This document shows, piece after piece, positions 28,206 through 37,400 of a stretch of 64,000 nt of DNA. Location: positions 1 through 64,000 of the forward strand of contig JASAOO010003493.1 of NCBI GenBank assembly GCA_030849075.1, in the 5' to 3' direction. The stretch comes from Zelonia costaricensis (Eukaryota; Euglenozoa; Kinetoplastea; Trypanosomatida; Trypanosomatidae). Below the pieces are notes generated by a model. It was not told the DNA's origin and searched no databases. It saw only the letters and a program-made list of their open reading frames with translations. The position numbers and the translations under genes are program-made. The first letter of the stretch is position 1; each line of letters begins with the position of its first letter.

Positions 28206-29135
28206 TCAAAGGAAGTACGCCGGTTCCTTGGTCTTGGGTTCGTCAGAGGTGGCGATCTGCGTGTCCACCTCCTTGAACACAACAAATTCGCGGGAGTGGT
28301 CCTCGTAGATGCGCAGGACGCTCGCCAAGTTGCCGCAGCGGTAGCAATAGTTGGGCGCCGACCAGACGGTGCAGAGATAGTCCTCCTCGAAGTGGTACTT
28401 GAACCCTTCATGCACGAGCTGGTGAGCGCGGGCGATGAGGTTGAGCCGGTTGCGGTGGATGAACTCGCGCGTGACGGAGGCGCCAAAGAGAAAGCCGGCG
28501 CCGCGCTGCGACACAACCCAGCCGTCGACGTTCTCCGGGTCGGACCAGACGAGGTCGGAGAAGGGGCCCTCGTTGGGGATCTCTTGCCGCCTATTGAGGA
28601 GGCGAATCTGATCAACGGCGCGAATCTCCGGCGAGAGGCCGCCGTGGATGCAGAGTCCCTTGCCCTCGATGAGGGCGGCGATGGGCATGCAGTCGAACAC
28701 CTCCGTGCACAGCTTCCAAATCTCAACCGTGCCATACTTCTCGGCGCACTCGTCATAGAAGCCGTACATCGTGGTCACCTGCCGCGTCTCGTGGTTGCCG
28801 CGGATGAGCGTGATTTTGTGCGGATACTTGAGCTTCAAGATCAGCAGAAACGTCAGCACCTCGACGCTGTTTCGGCCCCGATCGACGAGGTCGCCTAGAA
28901 AGATGTAATTCATACTCCCTGTCTCGCGCCGAATCTCGCCAGCGACTTCGAACAGCCGGAGAAGGTCGGGGAACTGGCCGTGAATGTCACCGCAGATGGT
29001 GACGGGCAGGTGCACCCCCTGCACGTTGCTTTCCTCGATCAAGAGATTAACTGCGGTGCGCAGAAGCAGCTGCATCTCCTTCACCTCAAGCGGCTGCACG
29101 TGCCGCACCTTCTCCTCCCACGCGTCGAGGTTCAT
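28206..29135 (-). CDS. Serine/threonine protein phosphatase, PP2A-like (PP4/PP6 clade) catalytic subunit
   Basis: A 309-residue PPP-family phosphatase with all metal and catalytic signatures: GDIHG (49-53), GDLVDRG (81-87), RGNHE (112-116), HGGLSP (164-169), RAHQLV (236-241) and SAPNYCYR (259-266). The protein ends in YFL, the PP2A-group tail that is carboxymethylated and gates regulatory subunits. The length equals PP2A catalytic subunits. Internal segments mix PP6-like features (FIHRNRLNLIARAHQLVHEG) with PP4-like ones (a CTEVFD segment, HSREFVVF), and the SAPNYCYRCGN motif is found in PP4 and PP6 rather than PP2A itself. It likely acts in cell-cycle, DNA-repair or secretory signalling with dedicated regulatory subunits. 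Small oddities: Leu in place of Phe in GDFVDRG and Thr for Ser after GNHE. The ATG is at 29133-29135. Confidence 0.95.
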   Translation of the reverse strand: MNLDAWEEKVRHVQPLEVKEMQLLLRTAVNLLIEESNVQGVHLPVTICGDIHGQFPDLLRLFEVAGEIRRETGSMNYIFLGDLVDRGRNSVEVLTFLLILKLKYPHKITLIRGNHETRQVTTMYGFYDECAEKYGTVEIWKLCTEVFDCMPIAALIEGKGLCIHGGLSPEIRAVDQIRLLNRRQEIPNEGPFSDLVWSDPENVDGWVVSQRGAGFLFGASVTREFIHRNRLNLIARAHQLVHEGFKYHFEEDYLCTVWSAPNYCYRCGNLASVLRIYEDHSREFVVFKEVDTQIATSDEPKTKEPAYFL

Positions 29136-30363
29136 CGTGGCCGCCGTTCCTGTCTTGTTTGGTTCTTTTCTTCCCTGTCAGTACGTGTTTGCGATGTGGG
29201 CGTGGGCGTTGGGTGGGGGGGGAGAGGAGGGGCTAACGCAAGCGGACGATTGTACCGACAACGAGGGAAGACGGTAGTCAGCGTTCAACACACAAGGATG
29301 CACAGCAAGTGGTTGCTTGCGAAGGAAGAGCACACGGGCAACCAATGCAGCAGGCTTCAAACACAGCTGAAGACCGCGAAGAAAAAAAAAAAGTGGCAGC
29401 TGAACAGCGGCGATCACGGTCGCTTGCGGAGCAATGCTACGTGGCGCGGGTCTGTGACCGGCGGCGCTGTGAGACGCGGCGCGCTCGCGCAGGGACGCAA
29501 CGACGCAGCCCGCTTCAAAACCCGTTCGGGTCAGAGCGCGTGGGTGTGCGTCTGCAGACGTTTGTGTGTGCGTGTGTGTGTGTATGTGTGTACCTGGATG
29601 TTCCTTGTGTTTGCGTACACTAGAGGACCGACGCGTGGGTAGGGGCCTCTGGCGCCAGAAGAACCTGCAGAAGAGAAAGCCAAGAGGGTCACAGAGTCGG
29701 AAGGGGGGAGGGGAGGGTTGATGGGAGGGGTGGGGGGGTGATGGAGTGAGGGACGCCTGCTGCAAAGACGCCGAGGTCGCCTCTGCCACACTGCGCTGAT
29801 CGTTAACCCGATGGCAAGCGAAAAGAACACTCGACGCAAGGTGGTCGCCGAGATCGTCTCAAGCCTTCCATGCCACCCTGTCTAAGCATGTTGCTCTTTT
29901 TTGTTTCAGGCGGGGGTGGGGGGGGGGGGGGGTTGCTATGCACATCCTGTGGTTTCCACGGAGCCGCTGCCGAGCGCGCCCGACAGTTCTCGCAACGTGC
30001 ACGCGGCCACGACACGCTCGCACATGATGTCGCCGCAGAGAAGGGGGAGAGGGGAGGAGGGTGCGCAGAAAGCCAAGCACAAAGCGGCGCAAACGTAAAA
30101 GAGGAACTGTGACAACGGACAAAACAGCGAACAGCGTGAAACTGGCGCCCGCCAGGTGAGGACGCAAACGAGCCATGGCACGGTGTACGCAGAGTGCACG
30201 AGCCCCAACACCCGTTCCCACCGCGCCGAGCGCCCTCCAACCGAGAAGCTCAGACAGGGGATCTGAGAAAAGGCAAGACGTGGGAAAGGGAGAAAAGAGA
30301 AGGGCGGGGGGGATGTCACGGCAAGAGGGCACCGCGGCGACGGCGTCGAGGGTGCACCTCCCT
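29136..30363 (-). other. Spacer between the FAM20-like kinase and phosphatase genes
   Basis: This 1.2 kb spacer has a plus-strand G/A tract at 29212-29231 near the phosphatase ATG (sense pyrimidine tract), an A11 run (29382-29392), a TG microsatellite (about 29563-29590), a G-rich block (about 29699-29740) and a G18-type run (29911-29932). Open frames have no domain-like features. Confidence 0.55.
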
Positions 30364-32073
30364 CTAGTCCCACTCATCGCCGAGAGTGGCGTCCTCTTCG
30401 GCGATGCGGACTGCGTCGTACTCGGGCATAGAGAAGACCTCGCTGTCCGGGTACTTGACGCGGCAACTGTCGATGATACTCAGAATCTTGTCGAGGCGGA
30501 CCTGCACCTTGCGAATAACCGACTCGCTGCTCACCTCGTACGCAGCTGGCGGCATCGACCTCTCCACGTGGCGGATCAGCGGGTAGGGCACTTGGCTGGT
30601 AGCGGCAAAGCGCTGGAGGTGCTCGAAGGTGGAGCGGCGGAAGCGGCAAATCTGAATGCGGCCCGTGTCCCCAAAGAAGGGGCTCTCGGGCGGCTCCTTG
30701 TGCGAGTACAGGCTGCTGCCGTGGTCGATGTAGGCGTACTTGGCCAGCCCCTTGATGCGGTTCTCCGGTTGCTCGACCCCGCACTCGGTGTGCTCGCTGC
30801 AGCCGCCGTAGACGAAATTGTTGTGGTCGTTGGTTCCCCGGTCGGTGTTGGCGATGAGGAAGTCGAAGATGCTGCGGTCGAGCAGCTCGCCGACGGCGCG
30901 GAGGCGGGCGCGCTTGGTGCCGGCGAAGAGCTCGTGGCCGGGCACGTAGTACTTGCGCACGAAGGACTCGTCGATCTCGTACGGGATGGCGAGAAAGGTG
31001 TCCAGCGCTGAGTGGACGTCCTTCATCCACAGCTGCACCGTCGCCATGCTGCACTCCGACGCTGCGCGGGTGTAGTAGTGGCACGGCACGAAGTTTGCGT
31101 TGGTGTAGTTGTACAGCACGACAAAGCGGTTGAACCACTGCGAGAAGAGCGGCGAGTAGGCGACGGCGACGCGCAGGTAGTCGAGCGGGATAGGCACGAA
31201 GACTGACGTCGGGACTCGGTTGAACTCGAGCGCGCGGTCAAACGAGTACGCCCAGAACTCGCTAACCGCCTCGAACAGAAACTTGCGTTGGGACAGCTTC
31301 ACGATGGTCTTGATGTTGTTGTGGGCGTACTCGATCTGCATCTTGATCGTGCGGCCCTGCAGCAGTCGCACCGACATGGCCCGAATGCTGCGCATGTTAT
31401 TCAGGTTGCCCAGGTACTCCTGACACAGCCGGTCCCGCTCCGCCGAGAAGGAGGCGTTGCGGGGGTCGCACGCTGCCCACCGTTCGGGGAGCTCAACGAA
31501 ATCCGGGTCGTAGGGCAGTGAGCACGGCGCGCCCGTGTCCGCGTCTATGTCCATGAAGTCCTTTGAGGGCTGGTCCGGGTTGCCCTTCAGCCCCGTGAGG
31601 CGCAGGTTCCCCTCAAACGTGCTGAGGCGGCTGTAGAACGCGGCCAAGGCGTCGTCCATCGACAGCGGCGCTGCCGTCGTACGTTTCATAGCGCCACCCG
31701 CAGTGGGGCCATCGCGCGGCCTTGCGTGCGGCGCGTCGCTAGCAGGGGAGTCGGTGCTGGTGGTCTGCTGCGTGCGGCGAGGTGGCAGGGACGGCGGCGA
31801 GGTGGAGATGACAGCGGCGCGCTCGGGCGGCAGCGTCGAGACGTCGTTGTGCAGCGGCGGCGGCGCTCGGTAGCGGTGGTCTGACGTGCCACCCGCTGCC
31901 TGCCATTTCTGCCACCACGTCGCGCGCCCCCCGGCCGCGGCGTCACGCGAAGGGAGAAGCATCGCAACCATCCACCAGTGCGTCAGCAAGAGGACGAGCA
32001 GTAGCAGCAGCCCGGATAGGAAGCCGCGGCCATGGCGGCGTGCAACGTGCAGCAGCACCCGTGACTTAGCCAT
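30364..32073 (-). CDS. FAM20/Four-jointed-like secretory-pathway kinase, type II membrane protein
   Basis: A 569-residue protein with a short cytosolic basic head (1-18), one membrane anchor (19-40) and a large luminal part, as in Golgi type II enzymes. After a Pro/Ser-rich stem (about 45-140), the catalytic region resembles FAM20/Four-jointed kinases. IVKLSQRKFLFEAVSEFWAYS (257-277) gives a candidate ATP-binding Lys (K259) and Glu. FNRVPTSVFVPIP (284-296) matches the 'RVPP' segment. SIFDFLIANTDRGTNDHNNF (401-420) carries the catalytic Asp (D411). YIDHGSS (448-454) stands at the DNG metal-binding place (D450). Paired cysteines are consistent with a luminal fold. It may phosphorylate secreted proteins or glycans in the Golgi. 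Start: ATG 32071-32073; the longer frame to 32238 has no signature and would bury the anchor. Confidence 0.88.
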   Translation of the reverse strand: MAKSRVLLHVARRHGRGFLSGLLLLLVLLLTHWWMVAMLLPSRDAAAGGRATWWQKWQAAGGTSDHRYRAPPPLHNDVSTLPPERAAVISTSPPSLPPRRTQQTTSTDSPASDAPHARPRDGPTAGGAMKRTTAAPLSMDDALAAFYSRLSTFEGNLRLTGLKGNPDQPSKDFMDIDADTGAPCSLPYDPDFVELPERWAACDPRNASFSAERDRLCQEYLGNLNNMRSIRAMSVRLLQGRTIKMQIEYAHNNIKTIVKLSQRKFLFEAVSEFWAYSFDRALEFNRVPTSVFVPIPLDYLRVAVAYSPLFSQWFNRFVVLYNYTNANFVPCHYYTRAASECSMATVQLWMKDVHSALDTFLAIPYEIDESFVRKYYVPGHELFAGTKRARLRAVGELLDRSIFDFLIANTDRGTNDHNNFVYGGCSEHTECGVEQPENRIKGLAKYAYIDHGSSLYSHKEPPESPFFGDTGRIQICRFRRSTFEHLQRFAATSQVPYPLIRHVERSMPPAAYEVSSESVIRKVQVRLDKILSIIDSCRVKYPDSEVFSMPEYDAVRIAEEDATLGDEWD

Positions 32074-32896
32074 TCTAGCCGTGCAACAGGCAATCGAGCG
32101 CGTGTAGGTGTGCGGGGTGACGTGCGTCAGAGAGGTGGAGTGCGAAGGGACGCGTGAGCAACGACGCGGTGTGCTGTCGTGCGCCGCTACTGGAGAGCGA
32201 GAGGAGAAAAGAGAAGCGCGAAGTCTACTCGGTGACACGCTCGCCTGCCTCTCGCCTCCACAGTGGGCAGCAGCACCAGCAACACTGGCAGTGACTGCGC
32301 TGGAGAAGTACGCGAGGACTCTCGCACTGCGGCAGTGTTGGATGCGTTCGCAAAATCTGCTGTGCGAAGCTTGTTGGTGGATGAGTGAAGGGGGGAGGCG
32401 TGGGGAGGGGTGTTGTGCTTAAAGGAGTCAGAAGGTGCGGCAACAAAAGAGAGAGGAGAGGGTGACGGCGCGGGTGAAGGCTGCGAAACCCGTTGCCCCG
32501 CTCACACGCGCGGCAGAACCGTTTCCTTCTTCGAGAGGAGGGTGAGGTGGGGGGGGGGGGGGGGAAGAGCTGAGTGAGCAGCTGCTGCTTGCGTTGCTCG
32601 ACACCAACCGGAGACACTGTCTCAGAAACAGCTGCACTCCAGTTTCTTCTTTCCTCCTTTGAACGTGCGTTTAGGCCTCTCATGAGTGAGGCCCACGAGG
32701 GAGGAAGGCACGCACGAAAACTGCAGCATACACCTCTACCAGCGGTTGAAGGAGGTTCGTATCGGTGACACCACGCTGCGGTCGCCACTCCGCACACCGG
32801 TCAGGGAGGGGTAGGGGCTCCGTACAGCGGTGAGCAGAGTGCATTTGAGTTCGGCCAACACATGGCAATACGCACGATGCGTGGTGTTAGTACTCG
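32074..32896 (-). other. Spacer between the zinc-knuckle and FAM20-like kinase genes
   Basis: The plus-strand tract at 32534-32568, with about 15 consecutive G, is the strongest sense pyrimidine run; another at about 32388-32411 is nearer the kinase ATG. No coding signal and no foldable tRNA were found. Confidence 0.57.
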
Positions 32897-33349
32897 TTAC
32901 TCGTGCTCCTCACTCCGCTCCTTCTTGATCGTGACGGAGTCGTGTGGTGCCTCCTGCTTTGCAGTCACTTGCGGCTGCGGCGTCTCGGGCGGCGTGCGAG
33001 ACTGCGCCGAGTTGGCGGCTGCGGCGTGCTCGGCCTTGACGTGCTGGCGGACCTCGGCAGTCAGCTCCCGCCGCACCTCCTTCAGCTCCGCGTCGAACAC
33101 CTCGCGCTCTGTCGGCTCGGGCACGAAGTTCGCCAACTTCTGCTTGACTCCGTAGCGCAGCATCTGACTGCGGCTGAGTTTCACTGTCGCCGCCGGGCTC
33201 TTCTTCGCCGCCACAGCCGACGTAGACTTTTTCTTTGGGCACTCAAACGTCCAGTGCTCCGTGCTGGCACATGTTTGGCATCTTTTCTGGACGTTGGTGT
33301 CGAAGCGCGGCACGCTGTAGCCCTTTGGTGGGCCCTTGTCCCCGTACAT
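32897..33349 (-). CDS. Small CCHC zinc-knuckle protein, ZCCHC10-like
   Basis: A 150-residue basic and acidic protein with a single CCHC zinc knuckle near the start: C24-x2-C27-x4-H32-x4-C37, in the sequence CQTCASTEHWTFEC. The His-Trp-Thr-Phe/Tyr-Glu-Cys ending is the hallmark of the ZCCHC10-type knuckle rather than retroviral-type or poly-zinc-finger proteins. The N-terminus GPPKGYSVPRFDTNVQK precedes it. The remainder is Lys/Ala-rich, then a charged helix (about 85-110) and a disordered Pro/Glu/Lys tail ending in KKERSEEHE. Such proteins are expected to bind RNA or RNA-processing partners in the nucleus; the precise role is unknown. The ATG at 33347-33349 was chosen because the longer frame upstream crosses a strong pyrimidine tract (33446-33512 on the plus strand). 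Confidence 0.82.
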   Translation of the reverse strand: MYGDKGPPKGYSVPRFDTNVQKRCQTCASTEHWTFECPKKKSTSAVAAKKSPAATVKLSRSQMLRYGVKQKLANFVPEPTEREVFDAELKEVRRELTAEVRQHVKAEHAAAANSAQSRTPPETPQPQVTAKQEAPHDSVTIKKERSEEHE

Positions 33350-34406
33350 GCGAGCACACCACCGTGTATGCGCCTGTGTGTGTGTGTGTGACCTGCGGCG
33401 TGGTCGCGACGAGAGTGGTGCAAGAAGCAGCGAGAGTGTTAGGAAGCGGGGGAGGAGCGGGGGGGAGGGGGGAGGGGTGAGGGTGAAGGTGAAGGTGAAG
33501 GGGTGCAACTCGGGGACATGGAGAGGAAGCGGCAGGGTCAAACGCATGAACGGAGAGCACCACACCCCGCAAGTTGTACGTCATCGAGTGGGGCGGAAAG
33601 ACGATCGCGCTAGATTCGCGCACTCAATGCTGGTAGCCGCTTTTTGATCGGAGAAGTGCGTGTCGTTCTGTGCTGGCGGTTTGTGCCCATTGGAGTGAAA
33701 TGCAACGCTGAGCTGCTGGGCGTCGCACCATGGCAGAGGTAAAGGTGGCGCACACCCTTGGAAAGGTACGCGGCACTCCGTTCATGTGTGTTTGTGTGTG
33801 TCTGTGTCCGTGTACATCGGCAACGCCAGCGGCAAGCGGCACGGAGAGAACGGCGAGCACGATTAACTCCTCGCAAAAGAACAGCCGCAACGACAGCACC
33901 GTAGAAGAGGAGCGAAAACTGAAGGGAAAAAAAAGCGCACCAGCTGCGCACTTGCAAACATCGAGCATCATCGCCCAGACACGCCGCACAGCGCGCAGGC
34001 ACGTTTATCTACATGACAGCGGAACACCTGTGTCTGCACGCACGCGGCAACCGCACCGAGGGCCCTCCAGAGGCTTCAACGACCATGCGAGAAGTCCCCT
34101 CACCCCTCGTCCCGCATACACATCGGACAACGCAACTGACACGGAACACACAACAACAAAAGAGAAGACGAAGCCATGCGCACTTTTCTCGCCAAGGAGT
34201 AAAGCCGCTGTCCCCGCGCCGCCACGGCAGCGCCGCTCGTCGCCGCAGCTCTATAGGAAAGAAGACGAAGAGGGGCTAAGCGTGAGCCACTCCGTACCAC
34301 AAGTTTGGGCACGATGCTGATCCTGAAAGAAAACAGAGGCCAGTGCCGAGTAGCGTGCGCGGCGCACGCTGCAGACTCGGCCAACACTCTTCCCGCCCCA
34401 TCCCCG
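33350..34406 (-). other. Spacer between the IFT dynein and zinc-knuckle genes
   Basis: The plus strand has a short TG run (33373-33390), then a long G/A tract (33446-33512) that ends in GGTGAA hexamers. On the sense strand this is a pyrimidine tract about 100 bases upstream of the zinc-knuckle ATG. The part nearest the dynein stop is mixed composition with no recognised gene. Confidence 0.57.
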
Positions 34407-37400
34407 CTACTGCTCCAGCACGATGGAGACACCAGAGAGCACAAAGTTCTGCGCCGCCACCTCGTCCGCGCACGGCAGCACAAAGTCGCACACGTACGTC
34501 TCCTTGGTCGAGTTCGCGTACACAGGCACACGCACGGATGCCGGCAGCGCCGGCGGCGTCGCCATCCAGGCCACGAAGGCCTTCTTGATCGGGAAAAACG
34601 CGGGCTCGTCGGCAGTCGCGATCGGCTCGAGCCGGTCCGCATCGTCCAGTACCGCACCCTGCAGCATCAAGCCCTCCAGCGCTGTTGCCGACGGCGCGTC
34701 TGTTGGCGGCGCCGACGTCGTCGCGACCAGCTTCAGGGACACGAGGGGCTGCTGGATAATGTGCGCCGTCTCCTGGCGCAGCGCGTTGAGGAACGTCTTG
34801 GCACGCAGGAACTTGGACAGGTCGAGGGTCGCGCTGGTAAAGGTGCCGTTGCCCATCATCCGCTCCCACTCCGCGAGCGTCACCGTCTTGCGCACCAGCG
34901 CCTGCATCCACGACGCGATGCGGGCGGCGCTGGGGAAGTGCCCCTCCCACGCGGCCGGCACGTCGCCCTGAAGCATCGCCGCCGCCTCCTTGCGCCGGTC
35001 CTCGGAGAGAAGCGCGCCGCCCTCGACCACCTTGCGCAGGTCGTTCACCGACGCACTCACCCGCGCGACGAGACGCAGTGCCGTCAGCAGCTCTGCGGCG
35101 AGGAAGCGGTCTAGAGGCTTCACCGGCCCAGCGGCGTCGCCGCCACGCCCGGACGGACTCGGCGGCGCGGACGACGGCGGCACCAGCGTCTCGGCGTGGG
35201 GTGCGGTCAGGGCGGCCCAGCTATCGAGGATCGGGGTCAGCCGCGCTGCCCAGGCCTCGCGGTCGACGGAGGCGACGCTCTGCGACTCGTTGAGGCGCTG
35301 CAGGTCCGCCGTGAGGACCCGCACGCGCGACAGCTGCACAACGCGGTCGGCGTTGGGAGGAAGGGAGAAGAGCACGGGGATGTCGCTGTTCGGCAGCTTC
35401 TTGATCACCTTCATGTACTCGGCGTAGTCGCCGCTCGGAATGCGGGTGTGGTGGAAGAGCGGCTCCTGCTGCTTCCCGCCGGCGATGCAGTTCACGCGGA
35501 ACATCTTGTCGACGTACGTGGCCATGATGCGGGTGTCAAAGGCCGTCTCCATCTTGCCGCCGTAGATAGCGTCGTTGAGGATGCCCCGAATGGAGCGCCA
35601 GTCCACGTCGCCCTGCGCGGACTGCCGCAGCACAATGTCGGCAGACGACTTTAGGTCGGCGGCGGTCACCTCGTAGTCCTTCGTCCAGCCCTGCGGGACG
35701 TAGGAGCGGCGCTCCTGCACAATCGCCTGGAGCGCGGCGGCGGCGAAGAGGAGCTGGCGCTGCTTCTCGTCCTTGTCGTTCACAAAGGCGGCGTCCCAGT
35801 CGCGGTAGGTGCGCAGCAGGTTCTGCTTGATCCCCGGCGGCGGCTCGAACGTGATCTTAAGCGACTGGCCCAGCAGGATCGACGGGAACTCGTCGTGCGC
35901 CTCGCTCGTGAGGAAGAGGCGGAAGCTGGGGTCGGGCTTCAGCACGGTCAGCTCCTTCTGCAGCTGCGACACCCACGGGATGACGAGGTGGAGGTTCTTG
36001 AGGAACACCCATTCGCCCTTCGCCGCCGACTCGCGCAGCAGCCGCATTGCCTCGTTGGTCTGCCCGCTACCCATGGCCAGCTGGTGGAACCGCGTGCGCC
36101 CGACCTTGTCCAGGGCGATGGTCTGCAGCTCCTGCGACGGGTCGGCGCCGGCGGTGGTGAGCAGCAGCACGGGTCGCTCCGCGTCGGACTGCTCGACCGC
36201 CGAGGCTAGCGTGCCGCTCTCGCCGAGCGAGTCGACCTTCAGCAGCGTGCACGCCACCGCGTTCATGGCCGCGATGAGGCGGTCGCCGCGCAGCGTCTTC
36301 ATGAGAAGCAGCCGCTGGAAGTGCGTGAGCGGCTTCAGGAAGCCCGGGTAGTCCGTCTCGGGCGTCGCCGTGCGCATCCACTGCAGCCACACGTCCGCCT
36401 CCTGGAAGCGCGCCTTGCCGGCGAGCTCGGGAAAGAGCGCGGCGAAGGTGCGGAAGGTCTGCACGCTGTCGGGTAGCACGAAGGTGGGCACGCGCACGTC
36501 CTTGCGCTTCTCCTCCGCGGCGATTGCCTTGTCAACGAAGAAGTCCCACTCGGCGGCGGTGCACTCGTCCGGGTGTATGTTGCGACACAGGTGGACGCCG
36601 TAGACGACGCGGTGCTCCTTGAAGAGCGACTGCGAGATGACCGAGACGGTGATCTGGATGAACGTCTCCTGCAGCGCGGCGATCTTCGTCTCCGGGTCTG
36701 TGCGGAGGTCCTTGTGCCGCCGCAGCGCGCGCATAAAGAGGTCGAGGAAGAGGTGGAAGGAGAACTGGTACATGTGCGACAGCTCCTGCAGGCTCTTCGT
36801 AAAGAAGAAGACGCGGCTCGCCGTCGTGGCGAAGGGGCGGTAGACGTTGCGCTTCGTGTCGAGGTCCACCTGCACCACCTTCGACTGCTCCAGCGCGGTG
36901 GTGATGTCGGTCGCCTGCGACTTGATCTGGTTGAGCGACTCGATGAGCGTCTTGTTCTCGAGCAGCGAGCCCTCCGAGTTGGCGAGGTTGGCCAGCAGCC
37001 GCTCCTCGAGGTCGGCCAGCTGCATCTTGAGGCTCTCCTCCTTCTGCAGGATCTCCAGCTTCTCCTTCTCCAGCTGCGGCTGCTCGTGCTGAATTGTGAT
37101 GCCGAGGAACTGCCCCTCCAGCCCGCTCTGCGTGATCGTGAAGCTGATCGGCGTCAGGTAGCTCAAGATGTCCGGCGCGACGTGCAGGTCGGTGCTGCGC
37201 GTCACGAGGTACAGCTGGAAGCCGTCGGCGTAGTCGATGGTGCGGCGGTCGCCAATCTGGATGACGCGCTTGGTGCCCTCGTTGTGCAGCTCCTTGCGCA
37301 GGATGGGGTACAGGAACGGCTCCACCCGGTCCACATCCGTAATAATGAACTTCTTGCCAAAGCGCAGCGCCAGCTCCAGCGCCGACACGAGACGCTCCTC

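Noticed and set aside
29890..29912. Plus-strand CTCTTTTTTGTTTCAG, another splice-acceptor look-alike
   Set aside because: No plus-strand coding sequence follows; probably chance.
32745..32775. GGTTCGTATCGG on the plus strand, resembling a B box
   Set aside because: The final CC of the motif is missing and no cloverleaf can be formed.
33624..33989. Possible 121-codon small membrane protein on the minus strand
   Set aside because: It starts at GTG, ends in random-looking sequence, and overlaps other open frames; no supporting motif.
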